Source: CAZBQC01 sp964494015 (lineage in GTDB: Bacteria > Bacillota_I > Bacilli_A > RF39 > UBA660). From it: a stretch of 30,778 nucleotides of DNA. The DNA is taken from the NCBI GenBank assembly GCA_964494015.1, contig CAZBQC010000005.1:1-30778 (forward strand), read 5' to 3'. How positions within the stretch are numbered: position 1 is the first letter of the stretch; the number at the start of each line of letters is the position of its first letter. A model generated the notes under the pieces. That model did not search any database and was not told the DNA's origin. It saw only the letters and a list, made by a program, of their open reading frames with translations. Shown one piece after another: positions 1-7,874 of this stretch. Both the position numbers and the translations under genes were made by a program.

Positions 1-1
1 T

Positions 2-12
2 CATCTCCTTTT
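2..12 (-). promoter_or_regulatory. Shine-Dalgarno of the next minus-strand gene at the left edge
   Basis: On the minus strand the window ends in AAAAAGGAGATGA, a strong AAGGAG ribosome binding site about 45 bases after the eno stop. The ATG at 4-2 abuts the site too closely to be a good start, so the true start probably lies just outside the window. I see no terminator between eno and this site, only a 12-base palindrome at 12-23, so the next gene is probably cotranscribed with eno. Confidence 0.35.
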
Positions 13-57
13 TAACTAGTTAATAATTTACCATAAAATAAGGAAAAAAGCAAATAC

Positions 58-1284
58 TTATTTAGTTAGTTTTTCTTCAATTCTAAGTAATTGATTGTAC
101 TTGCAATTTCTATCAGTTCTAGATAACGAACCAGTTTTAATTTGTCCTAGATTAAGACCAACAGCCAAGTCAGCAATAAAGGTCTCTTCTGTTTCACCAC
201 TTCGATGAGAAATAATGGTCTTATAACCATTGGCTTTAGCAAGTTTTATCGTCTCCAAAAACTCAGTTATACTGCCTATCTGATTAGCTTTTAATAGAAT
301 AGCATTGCCAGCTTTCATATCGATTCCCTTTTGTAATAGTTTAACATTAGTTGTGAATAAATCGTCACCAACAATTTGAACTTTATCACCAATTTTTTCA
401 GTTAGAATTCTAAAACTTTCAAAGTCGCTTTCTTCAAATGGATCTTCAATCGAAATAATTGGATAATTATTGACTAGTTCGATATATATATTTAATAAAT
501 CTTGACTGGTAATATTTTTATTATCACATAGATAAGTTTTGGTATTCTCATCATAAAAACTACTAGCCGCGACATCAAGAGCTATATTGACATCAGTTCT
601 AGCCTGATATCCTGCTTCACTGATCGCTTTCATGATATATTCTAAGGCTTCTTTATTAGAATTTAAGTTTGGTGCAAAACCACCTTCATCTCCAACATTA
701 GTACTATATCCTTCACTTTTCAATACTTTCTTTAGAGCATGAAACACTTCTGCTCCACATCTAAGTCTTTCTTTAAAAGTGCTTTGTTGCGGAATAATCA
801 TAAACTCTTGAAAATCAAGTTTATTGTCAGCATGCATTCCCCCATTTAAAATATTCATCATTGGAACAGGTAATGAGTATTCAGTTCCCACATATTCAAA
901 TAACTCTTTATTAAGATCTTTAGCACTGGCTTTTAAACAAGCTAAGGATACTCCTAAAATTGCATTGGCACCAAGCTGACTCTTGTTTTCAGTTCCATCT
1001 AATTGAATCATCGTTTGATCGATTTTTTCCTGATCTTTAGCATCCATTCCGATTAGTTTTTCTTTAATAATTGTGTTGACATGACCAACCGCCTTTAAAA
1101 CACCTTTTTTATTGTAGCGATAGTCATTATCTCTTAATTCTAATGCTTCATTACTACCAGTTGAAGCTCCACTTGCGACACTGGCTCTTCCTATGACACC
1201 ATTCTCTAAAATAACATCGACTTCGACCGTTGGATTTCCCCTCGAATCCAAAATTTCTCTTCCAATAATATCTTTAATTAACAT
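58..1284 (-). CDS. eno: Enolase (phosphopyruvate hydratase)
   Basis: Cytosolic enolase, converting 2-phosphoglycerate to phosphoenolpyruvate in glycolysis. The family motifs run in order: GASTGSNEALELRD near residue 40, NGGMHADNK, the catalytic-loop motif NVGDEGGFAPNL, metal ligands in ALDVAAS, SIEDP and VGDDL, the general-base lysine in LLKANQIGS, and SHRSGETEET followed by GQIKTGSLSRTDR near the C-terminus. At 408 residues it is about 20 shorter than the usual 430; the loss is spread over loops and the N-terminus, and every catalytic motif is present. The ATG lies inside the last codons of murD (11-base overlap) and is preceded by AAAGGATG, so the two genes should be cotranscribed and translationally coupled. 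The stop is TAA. Confidence 0.97.
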   Translation of the reverse strand: MLIKDIIGREILDSRGNPTVEVDVILENGVIGRASVASGASTGSNEALELRDNDYRYNKKGVLKAVGHVNTIIKEKLIGMDAKDQEKIDQTMIQLDGTENKSQLGANAILGVSLACLKASAKDLNKELFEYVGTEYSLPVPMMNILNGGMHADNKLDFQEFMIIPQQSTFKERLRCGAEVFHALKKVLKSEGYSTNVGDEGGFAPNLNSNKEALEYIMKAISEAGYQARTDVNIALDVAASSFYDENTKTYLCDNKNITSQDLLNIYIELVNNYPIISIEDPFEESDFESFRILTEKIGDKVQIVGDDLFTTNVKLLQKGIDMKAGNAILLKANQIGSITEFLETIKLAKANGYKTIISHRSGETEETFIADLAVGLNLGQIKTGSLSRTDRNCKYNQLLRIEEKLTK

Positions 1285-2623
1285 TTTCTTTCATCCTTTC
1301 AATTTCCTTTTTATATTCATTTCCTCGTTCTTCAAAGTCCTTATATTGATCCCAAGATGCTGAAGCTGGACTCAATAAGATCGCATCCCCAACAATAGAA
1401 TTTTGATAAGCTAAATCCATAGCCTCAACTAAAGTATCAGTAACTAATGCTTCAATGCCAATTTTCCTGGCATAATCTTTAATTCGTAATTTATTTTCGC
1501 CATAAGTAACAATTAATTTGACGTTTTCCATATAGGTAGTGAGTTCATCAAAATTTTGATTACGTTCCTTTCCACCGAGTAATAAAACGATTGGACTCTT
1601 AAATGACGCTAACGCAATTTGCGTCGATTGAATATTAGTAGCTTTTGAATCATTGTAGAATTCTCTTCCTTCGATACTTGTCACATATTCAAGACGATGC
1701 TCAACTCCCTTAAAAGTATTGAGAACATTAAAAATTATTTCGTTACTGATATTAAATTCTTTGGCAACGATGATGGCTGCCATAATATTTTCGTAATTAT
1801 GAGTTCCCTTTAACCTAATATCCTTCGTTTCAATAACCTTTTCTTCATAATAATAAATACTTGCATCCTTTAAATAAGCACCATTAATTTCATTTTGACT
1901 AGAAAAGTACTTAACTGTCGGTTTAATATCCTTGGTTATTTCTAAAACAGCTTTATTATCAAGATTTAAGACAGCGAGATCTTCTTTCTTTTGATTTTTA
2001 AAGATCTTAGCTTTGACTGCTTTATAGTTTTCATATGTTTTAAAGAAATCGATATGTGCTTCACTTAAGTTAGTCATAACCGCAATATCGGGTTTAAACC
2101 GATCCATATTTTCCAATTGTTGACAACTTACTTCCATGACGACAATATCATTTTCTTTTAGAATATCTAAAAAACTACATAGTGGAAAACCGATATTGCC
2201 AGTTAAATGAACTGATAAATCAGCTGCTTTTAAAATTTCATAAATAAGCGTCGTCGTCGTTGTCTTACCATTGGTACCAGTAATACCAATCAATTTAATA
2301 CCTTTCGGAAATAAGCGATATGCCATCTCAACTTCATTGATGATTTCAACCTTTAGCTCACGAGCTTTAAGTACATACTTATGGTCAATTGGTACACCAG
2401 GATTTTTGATTAAATAATCAAAACTATTGTCTAAAAGATCGTCAGGATGATTTCCTAGGACTAGCTTTACTCCCAATTCTTCTAACTCTTTAATCTGGTT
2501 CTCATCATGCTCGGTTTTTAAATCAGTTAAGATTACTTCGTTTTCTCTTTTAATCAGTATTTTAGCGGCTTCATATCCACTTTTTGCCAATCCAAGAATT
2601 AAAATCTTGTCGTTTTTAAACAT
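1274..2623 (-). CDS. murD: UDP-N-acetylmuramoyl-L-alanine:D-glutamate ligase
   Basis: Mur ligase that adds D-glutamate to UDP-MurNAc-L-Ala in the cytoplasmic phase of peptidoglycan synthesis. The 449-residue length is typical. It has an N-terminal Rossmann segment (KILILGLAKSGYEAA), the Mur ATP-binding loop GITGTNGKTTTTT at 113-125, the central motif MEVSCQQLE, the region TNLSEAHIDFF followed by YKAVKAKIF (home of the carbamylated lysine), and the C-terminal domain with EHRLEYV, YNDSKATN, LLLGGKERN and LSPASASWDQ. The start ATG at 2621-2623 follows GTGGAGGG at a good distance. A consensus promoter sits immediately upstream. The 3' end overlaps eno. It is outside any dcw cluster, paired instead with a glycolytic gene. 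Confidence 0.96.
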   Translation of the reverse strand: MFKNDKILILGLAKSGYEAAKILIKRENEVILTDLKTEHDENQIKELEELGVKLVLGNHPDDLLDNSFDYLIKNPGVPIDHKYVLKARELKVEIINEVEMAYRLFPKGIKLIGITGTNGKTTTTTLIYEILKAADLSVHLTGNIGFPLCSFLDILKENDIVVMEVSCQQLENMDRFKPDIAVMTNLSEAHIDFFKTYENYKAVKAKIFKNQKKEDLAVLNLDNKAVLEITKDIKPTVKYFSSQNEINGAYLKDASIYYYEEKVIETKDIRLKGTHNYENIMAAIIVAKEFNISNEIIFNVLNTFKGVEHRLEYVTSIEGREFYNDSKATNIQSTQIALASFKSPIVLLLGGKERNQNFDELTTYMENVKLIVTYGENKLRIKDYARKIGIEALVTDTLVEAMDLAYQNSIVGDAILLSPASASWDQYKDFEERGNEYKKEIERMKENVN

Positions 2624-2641
2624 AGCAACCCTCCACTTCTA

Positions 2642-2670
2642 ATTATATATAAACATATGAGTTTTGACAA
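2642..2670 (-). promoter_or_regulatory. Sigma-A promoter of murD-eno
   Basis: Reading the minus strand: -35 TTGTCA (2670-2665), 17-base spacer, -10 TATAAT (2647-2642). Transcription would start near 2635, giving a very short leader that is little more than the GTGGAGGG ribosome binding site. Confidence 0.8.
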
Positions 2671-2671
2671 T

Positions 2672-2728
2672 AAAAAAACACTAAAATACACTTTAATGCT
2701 TCAAAGAAAAATTAAAGTATTTTAGTGT
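2672..2728 (-). terminator. Intrinsic terminator of the 2740-3405 gene
   Basis: An 11-bp arm (ACACTAAAATA) and a further 7-bp arm (CTTTAAT) pair with their complements across a 2-base bulge and a 13-base loop. On the minus strand the stem is followed by seven T. It insulates the murD promoter from the upstream gene. Confidence 0.85.
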
Positions 2729-2739
2729 CTTTCCTAAAA

Positions 2740-3405
2740 TTATTTTTTATACTCATTTAGAATTCGATGATAACTTTTTTGATGAGCACTAATCCATTTT
2801 TTATAACTTTTTGAAGAAGGTTGATAAGTAAAGAAATCATAATGTTTATCATTTTTGATGACAATACTAATAATAAAACTATAAGTATTATCGTTTAAAT
2901 CCTTGTAGACACAAAGAATCCGATTATCATCTTCTTTGAATTCATTGTTGACTAAACTAATTATTTTAGCTTGTTTAATCCTTTGGTCCCCACTCGCAAT
3001 ATCAAAAGTGGTAAAAAGTTTCTGATTTAGATTATCTTTTAGTTCCTGGGTTCCTTGTAACTGTTTTCCACTATACAAATTATAAAATTTAATATTGGTA
3101 GCAACACCATAACCAATATTCTTTAAAATCAATTGAACCGAGATATCATTTGAATCATCAAGTAGATGATCAATATCTATCTCATCGTGGTTTTCTTCAT
3201 AATTTTTACCTATTAGTAAGAAATAATACTTATATTTTTCTAACTTTTCAATTGGCATTACTTCATCGAGTATTAAATAGGGTTTATGGCGTTCCTTGTT
3301 TTCATTTTTAATTCGATTATTAACTGAATAGATAGTGGCATAAACTGGGATAACAATACTTAAAATAGGCAATAGGATATTTATCCACAAATTTGTTAAC
3401 TCCAT
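2740..3405 (-). CDS. Membrane-anchored protein of unknown function
   Basis: I do not recognise this 221-residue protein. It has one N-terminal hydrophobic segment at about 7-27 (ILLPILSIVIPVYATIYSV), then a basic and polar stretch (NNRIKNENKERHKP) and a soluble domain of about 185 residues containing alternating hydrophobic strands such as ISVQLILKNIGYGVATNIKFY. This suggests a beta-sandwich-like domain anchored by one helix. No catalytic motif is visible. The start ATG is supported by AGAGGAGG 6 bases upstream. It has its own terminator, and no strong promoter is obvious beyond a TATAAT just before the ribosome binding site. It looks like an orphan accessory gene at the edge of a block of non-core genes. 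Confidence 0.75.
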   Translation of the reverse strand: MELTNLWINILLPILSIVIPVYATIYSVNNRIKNENKERHKPYLILDEVMPIEKLEKYKYYFLLIGKNYEENHDEIDIDHLLDDSNDISVQLILKNIGYGVATNIKFYNLYSGKQLQGTQELKDNLNQKLFTTFDIASGDQRIKQAKIISLVNNEFKEDDNRILCVYKDLNDNTYSFIISIVIKNDKHYDFFTYQPSSKSYKKWISAHQKSYHRILNEYKK

Positions 3406-3454
3406 TGCTTCCTCCTCTAATTATAGTTTATCATAATTTGAAAAAGTAGCAAAC

Positions 3455-3478
3455 AAAAAGAAGTAATTTAAAATTACT
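3455..3478 (-). terminator. Probable weak terminator after the CYTH-like gene
   Basis: A 17-base palindrome (AGTAATTT-A-AAATTACT) at 3462-3478 is followed on the minus strand by TTCTTTTTG. The stem is short and AT-only, so termination may be inefficient. Confidence 0.4.
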
Positions 3479-3495
3479 CTTTATATTAATTGACA

Positions 3496-3972
3496 CTACT
3501 TTAATAGTAAGGTCCTAACATCCCCTTTTGTAAAGTAAGATAATGCTAGATCATTGATATCTTCAGGCAACTCTTCTTTAAACCAAAAAGGCATTTCAAA
3601 ATCCAAACTCTGCTCTTCATCAAGAAATCTAACTTCAATAGTATTAAAACCTTCTAAATTATCCTTGTAAAAGCTGATAATACTTTGCAAATTCCCGTTT
3701 AAATGAAAGGAATAATTAGTTTTTTTAATTAGATTAGTATCAGGAATAAGAGCATTTTTCGTTAAAAAATCGTAATTCAAGAGAGACAAATTCTGTATGG
3801 TTTCCTTTTCTTCATCGTTATAAGCAGTAATCATATGACAAATTCCTTCATTATCCGTTATTACTATTAAAGGTTTTGTCGAGATATATCCTATTTCAAT
3901 ATTCCTTTTTGGAGCAAAAGACAAATCAAAAGGAACTTCGTCAATTAAAAATTTTCTTGTTAAACTTTTCAA
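3496..3972 (-). CDS. CYTH-fold-like protein lacking catalytic residues
   Basis: A 158-residue protein whose overall pattern follows the CYTH family (triphosphate tunnel enzymes such as class IV adenylate cyclase and thiamine triphosphatase). It opens with LTRKFLI where the family has EIERKFL, then has IEIGYIST, and later KKTNYSF, DNLEGFNTIEVRF and PFWFKEELPED, matching the family's KTRY, GLxxxEVEF and PxWxGxEVT stretches. The charged tunnel residues are largely gone: ExExK reads SLTRK, the RxR strand reads IVIT, and KTR reads KTN. A catalytic role is therefore unlikely if the assignment is right; a binding or scaffold role is inference. I place the start at TTG 3970-3972, 8 bases after a perfect AAAGGAGGG at 3980-3988. 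A longer reading from TTG 4011 would overlap the ABC gene and swallow this site. It lies 19 bases after the exporter gene, so they are probably cotranscribed. Stop is TAG. Confidence 0.62.
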   Translation of the reverse strand: MKSLTRKFLIDEVPFDLSFAPKRNIEIGYISTKPLIVITDNEGICHMITAYNDEEKETIQNLSLLNYDFLTKNALIPDTNLIKKTNYSFHLNGNLQSIISFYKDNLEGFNTIEVRFLDEEQSLDFEMPFWFKEELPEDINDLALSYFTKGDVRTLLLK

Positions 3973-3991
3973 ACCAATACCCTCCTTTGTT

Positions 3992-6298
3992 TTATTCAGT
4001 TCTAAGAGCAATCACTGGATCCTTTTTACTTGCGATTTTAGCTGGAATAAATCCACCAATCAAAGTTAAAGTTACACTGACTACTACTAAAATTATAGCA
4101 TGGAAATAATTCATTTGAGCAACATTTTTCAAATTAGTCATTTTGTATAAGATAGGATTCGCAATAAATAAGAGGATTCGTGAAATAAATATACCTAAAA
4201 GTCCCGATGAAAGTCCAATAATAAAGGTTTCTGCATTGAAGACTCTGGTTATATCTTTGCGCCTTGCTCCAAGTGCTCTTAAAATACCAATTTCCTTTGT
4301 TCTTTCTAAGACAGATATATAGGTAATAATTCCGATCATAATACTAGATACAATTAAGGAAATCGATGAGAAAGCTACTAGAACAATTGTCACTGCATCC
4401 ATAATATCGCCGGATAAATTAGAAATTGTACTACCAAGATCAGTATAAATAACCTTTTCATCTTCTTTTTTGTTAGTATTGTAAGCATCAAGATATTTAA
4501 TTACTTCCTCTTTTGATTCAAAATCCTTTGGAAATAAATTAATTGAATAGGGAACACTCTCATACCCTAAGTAAGATAATAGCGCTTTTTTAGTAGCTTT
4601 TCCTTCTTCTGTAGTTAGATCAATTCCTTCGCCAGTTAAAACATTGTAATTAGCATTTTTCTGCTTAATAACAATTTTAGAACTAGAATTTTTCTCAGTC
4701 AGATAATCAATTAATTTATCGGTATAGGCAAGATATCCCCCACGTGTATTTTTAGCGATAAAATTATCTTCATTACCTCTTACGATACCTACAATTTTTA
4801 AAGTAATGCTGTTGCTGTATAGTTGATCAAGATTGTAATTAACAGTAAAAAACGAACCATTTTCCAAATAAAACTGATCATTAAGAACCAACCTTAATTC
4901 TTTACCAATTAATTGATCAAACGAAATATTTTCTTTAGAGCTGTCGATTCCAAACATTTCCAAAATTTCGCTATTAAGACGGTTTTCACTATCAATAAAC
5001 AAAAGTAAATCGTTCATTTTCTCTGGTAAAATTCCCGATAGTAAATCGTAATTTTTTTCCAAATACGATTCTTTTGAATCATCTAAAGTTTTAGGAATCT
5101 GGCTGAAGTTATAAGGTGTTAATTGAACGATTTTAATTTTACCAGTTGCTTTGCTTAAAATATTCATTCCCATGGTATTAGTATACGATATTCCTTCTAA
5201 TAGCGATGGATCTAAATTGTCAATGTATTCTAAATAATCGCTAGTCAAATCATTTTTATGCATCATCGTCTCCTTATTTTCATCGTAAGGATAGACTTCT
5301 TTAAGATCAGTAAAACTACTATCTATTTTGGCTTTACTCTCTTGCTTGATCATATTAATATCGACACTGATACCATCCTGACTTATCATCACAGGTAAAC
5401 TTGATAAGGCAGTGTTTTCAAACTTTTTAATTTGAATATCAAAACCATTTGATAATGATAAAATTAAGGCAATTCCAATAATTCCAATACTTGAAGCAAG
5501 TGCTGTCAGCAATGTTCGACCCTTTTTAGTAATAATATTTTTAAAAGATAAATTTAAGGCTGTCACAAAATTCATGGCTGTTTTTCTAATTATATACTTT
5601 TCATCAGAGACTTCTTTTTTATTAATTTCATTGCTATCATTAATGACTTTACCATCTTTTAATTCGATAATTCGATTAGAATACCTTTTAGCAAAATCAC
5701 TATTATGAGTGACCATGATTACTAACTTTTCTTTTGATATTTCCTTTAACAAGTCTAATATTTCAACGCTTGTTTTACTATCTAAAGCTCCTGTTGGCTC
5801 ATCAGCTAAAATAATTTCAGGATTATTGACCAAAGCTCTAGCAATAGCTACACGCTGCATTTGACCGCCAGATAATTGATTTGGTTTTTTATGAAGATGA
5901 TCTTCTAGATGTACTTTTCTTAACACTTCAAGAGCTTTTTTTCTTCTTTTTCCAGTACTTACTCCACTTAGAGTCATTCCCATTTCAATATTTTCAATGA
6001 CACTAATATGACTAATTAAGTTGTAGCTTTGAAAGATAAAACCAATACAATTATTGCGGTAACTATCCCAATCACGATCACGAAAATTTTTGGTTGATTT
6101 GTTATTGATTATCAAGTCTCCACTATCGTAACGATCTAATCCACCAATAATATTTAAAAGTGTCGTTTTCCCACTACCAGATGGTCCAAGAACGGAAACA
6201 AACTCACTTTTTCTAAATTCTAAACTGATATTGTCTAAAGCATGTTGCGAAAAACTAGCTGTCTTATAGGTCTTTGTAATATTTTTTAACTTTAGCAT
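3992..6298 (-). CDS. MacB-like ABC exporter, fused ATPase and permease
   Basis: A 768-residue protein with an N-terminal ABC ATPase joined to a MacB/FtsX-type permease. Walker A is GPSGSGKTT at 38-46, the signature LSGGQMQR follows, Walker B is IILADEPTGALD, and the H-loop is MVTHN. The permease part starts near residue 250 with a helix (LTALASSIGIIGIALIL), then a large extracytoplasmic domain of about 370 residues, then three C-terminal helices around the FtsX-type cytoplasmic loop ERTKEIGILRALGARRKDI. Such proteins work as mechanotransmission exporters or release pumps for peptides, toxins or lipids; the substrate cannot be read here. The start is ATG 6296-6298 after GGGAGG; a TTG at 6331 falls inside the -10 element and cannot be used. 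First gene of an operon with the CYTH-like protein. Confidence 0.9.
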   Translation of the reverse strand: MLKLKNITKTYKTASFSQHALDNISLEFRKSEFVSVLGPSGSGKTTLLNIIGGLDRYDSGDLIINNKSTKNFRDRDWDSYRNNCIGFIFQSYNLISHISVIENIEMGMTLSGVSTGKRRKKALEVLRKVHLEDHLHKKPNQLSGGQMQRVAIARALVNNPEIILADEPTGALDSKTSVEILDLLKEISKEKLVIMVTHNSDFAKRYSNRIIELKDGKVINDSNEINKKEVSDEKYIIRKTAMNFVTALNLSFKNIITKKGRTLLTALASSIGIIGIALILSLSNGFDIQIKKFENTALSSLPVMISQDGISVDINMIKQESKAKIDSSFTDLKEVYPYDENKETMMHKNDLTSDYLEYIDNLDPSLLEGISYTNTMGMNILSKATGKIKIVQLTPYNFSQIPKTLDDSKESYLEKNYDLLSGILPEKMNDLLLFIDSENRLNSEILEMFGIDSSKENISFDQLIGKELRLVLNDQFYLENGSFFTVNYNLDQLYSNSITLKIVGIVRGNEDNFIAKNTRGGYLAYTDKLIDYLTEKNSSSKIVIKQKNANYNVLTGEGIDLTTEEGKATKKALLSYLGYESVPYSINLFPKDFESKEEVIKYLDAYNTNKKEDEKVIYTDLGSTISNLSGDIMDAVTIVLVAFSSISLIVSSIMIGIITYISVLERTKEIGILRALGARRKDITRVFNAETFIIGLSSGLLGIFISRILLFIANPILYKMTNLKNVAQMNYFHAIILVVVSVTLTLIGGFIPAKIASKKDPVIALRTE

Positions 6299-6330
6299 TG
6301 ATCCTCCCTTATCTTTAATTGCTAACCTCA

Positions 6331-6358
6331 ATTATACAACCAATACTTAAAATGTCAA
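6331..6358 (-). promoter_or_regulatory. Consensus sigma-A promoter of the ABC exporter
   Basis: Minus strand: -35 TTGACA (6358-6353), 16-base spacer, -10 TATAAT (6336-6331). Both hexamers are perfect. The predicted start near 6324 leaves a leader of about 25 bases containing GGGAGG, and it excludes the in-frame TTG at 6331 as a start codon. Confidence 0.85.
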
Positions 6359-6393
6359 TCTCTCTATTTTATGAAAATACCTACCTTTTTATT

Positions 6394-6419
6394 AAAAAAT
6401 TAGTTGCTTCCACAACTAA
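6394..6419 (-). terminator. Intrinsic terminator of the AAA ATPase gene
   Basis: A perfect 7-bp stem, TTAGTTG with CAACTAA, and a 6-base loop, followed on the minus strand by six T. It separates the ATPase gene from the exporter promoter about 35 bases further on. Confidence 0.85.
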
Positions 6420-6489
6420 CTATTTAAAATTTTTAAGTATAAGTTATCATAAAATTTATCTTTTTAATTTCTGTATCTATAACAATAAA

Positions 6490-7761
6490 TTAAAGATCTT
6501 TGAGGCAGAACATAGCGTAGAGAGGCAAATATCTGATCCCTTTTTTGCGTGAAAAATTATCCTCAGTAATTCGAATTGCCTCTCCAATTGTAAATTTATT
6601 CATAAATAAAGTTAAAGACTTGGCTTTTGATAAATTCTTATTAATTATTTCAATAGGAATAATCTTCCCCATTCTATTTTGAATAACAAAACTAAGTTCA
6701 GCTTTGCCTTCTGACTGGTAATAACACAATCCATAACCTAAATTGGATAAAATATTAGCCAAATTATTTTCAATTAGAATATTCTTAATATTGTCATCAG
6801 TCATAAACTTAACCTTATTAACGTGCATTGATGAATATAAAAGTCCAGAATCATTAAGATATAGCTTAAAACTCTCCTTGTCACGACAACTAGTAAGCGG
6901 ACTCTTCGCTTCAGTAATACGATAACTTTTATTAATAAAATTATTAGCTACTAAATAATCAATAGCTGGATCATAATCCTTACTTCGACTTCCCAATTTG
7001 ATCAAACCATATTGAAACTTACGATTTTCTTTTAGTAACTGATACGGAAGAGAAGAAAAAATTTCATTATTCCTCGTGATATCAACTAAATTATCCATAC
7101 TGTTAAATTCTTTTTTTATCGTATCGATAATTTTTTGTTTAAGAGCATTAATATATAAATCATTTTCTTTATCAATAGTTGCTTTCACTACTTCCGGATA
7201 TCCTCCACTTACTAAATAATCATAATACAAGTCGAGTGCTACAGAATGAAAAGCCATCGGTTTATTGCTATTAAAAGAATCTTTAATGTATTCAACTAAA
7301 TCCTTCTTATCAAGGGCTGTCAAATACTCTTCAAAATCTAATTGAAACATTGCTCGATACTGTAGTTCTTCACCCTTAAACTTCATCAAATTTTCCCTTA
7401 AAGAAGTAATCATAATCATATGGTAATCATTTTTGTCTTTACCAAATAATTTTACACCTTTGACAATGTCGATATCGTTGACATTATCTAATACAATTAA
7501 AGTATCGTTAGGAAAAATACTTTCCCCCGATAGAAGTGCTAATTTTAAAATTACTTTATCAAGATTTTTTTCCTTTTTAAAGATATTGACTATTTCTTTA
7601 TTATTAGTAGTATTGAAATAAGCAATATTTTTATACTCTTTGGTTCCAAAGTCGATAACTGCAAATGTTTTTCCAACTTGTTTACTTCCATACAATAATA
7701 ATGGTTTCCTAAGTAAGTCTTTTTTCCATTTTAGTAATTCTAGAGTAATTTTTCGTTCCAT
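6490..7761 (-). CDS. AAA_14/DUF4143-type ATPase with divergent motifs
   Basis: A 423-residue protein with the architecture of the widespread AAA_14 plus DUF4143 ATPases, whose function is not settled. Walker A is YGSKQVGKT (24-32). Walker B is TLIVLDNV (87-94), where the family normally has a DE pair; the glutamate is replaced by Asn93, which predicts weak or no ATP hydrolysis. The C-terminal half keeps the family landmarks FKLYLNDSGLL, a LANILSNLGY helix and the nuclease-like strand pair ELSFVIQN and IIPIEIIN. In those strands the usual D and K of the PD-(D/E)xK-like core (EVDF, IEVK) read S and I. The start ATG is preceded by AGAAAGG, with a perfect promoter upstream. It is transcribed alone and reads as an accessory gene. 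Family assignment is fairly secure; function is unknown. Confidence 0.85.
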   Translation of the reverse strand: MERKITLELLKWKKDLLRKPLLLYGSKQVGKTFAVIDFGTKEYKNIAYFNTTNNKEIVNIFKKEKNLDKVILKLALLSGESIFPNDTLIVLDNVNDIDIVKGVKLFGKDKNDYHMIMITSLRENLMKFKGEELQYRAMFQLDFEEYLTALDKKDLVEYIKDSFNSNKPMAFHSVALDLYYDYLVSGGYPEVVKATIDKENDLYINALKQKIIDTIKKEFNSMDNLVDITRNNEIFSSLPYQLLKENRKFQYGLIKLGSRSKDYDPAIDYLVANNFINKSYRITEAKSPLTSCRDKESFKLYLNDSGLLYSSMHVNKVKFMTDDNIKNILIENNLANILSNLGYGLCYYQSEGKAELSFVIQNRMGKIIPIEIINKNLSKAKSLTLFMNKFTIGEAIRITEDNFSRKKGIRYLPLYAMFCLKDL

Positions 7762-7794
7762 AATTAGTTACCTTTCTACACTTAACCTAAAATA

Positions 7795-7823
7795 ATTATA
7801 TAATATTAAAAATTTTATGTCAA
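7795..7823 (-). promoter_or_regulatory. Perfect consensus sigma-A promoter of the AAA ATPase gene
   Basis: Minus strand: TTGACA (7823-7818), 17-base spacer, TATAAT (7800-7795). This is an exact match to consensus in both hexamers and spacing, so the ATPase is probably expressed constitutively during growth. Confidence 0.88.
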
Positions 7824-7874
7824 ATTAAAAGATATTTTCTACATATATTTTTTTATTTAACCAACAATAATAAT

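Noticed and set aside
3973..4011. Longer N-terminus of the CYTH-like protein from TTG 4011
   Set aside because: It would overlap the ABC gene and include the perfect AAAGGAGGG as coding; starting at TTG 3972 places that site at proper distance and aligns the N-terminus with the CYTH family.
6299..6331. Longer N-terminus of the ABC exporter from TTG 6331
   Set aside because: That codon lies within the -10 hexamer of a consensus promoter, and GGGAGG stands just before ATG 6298.
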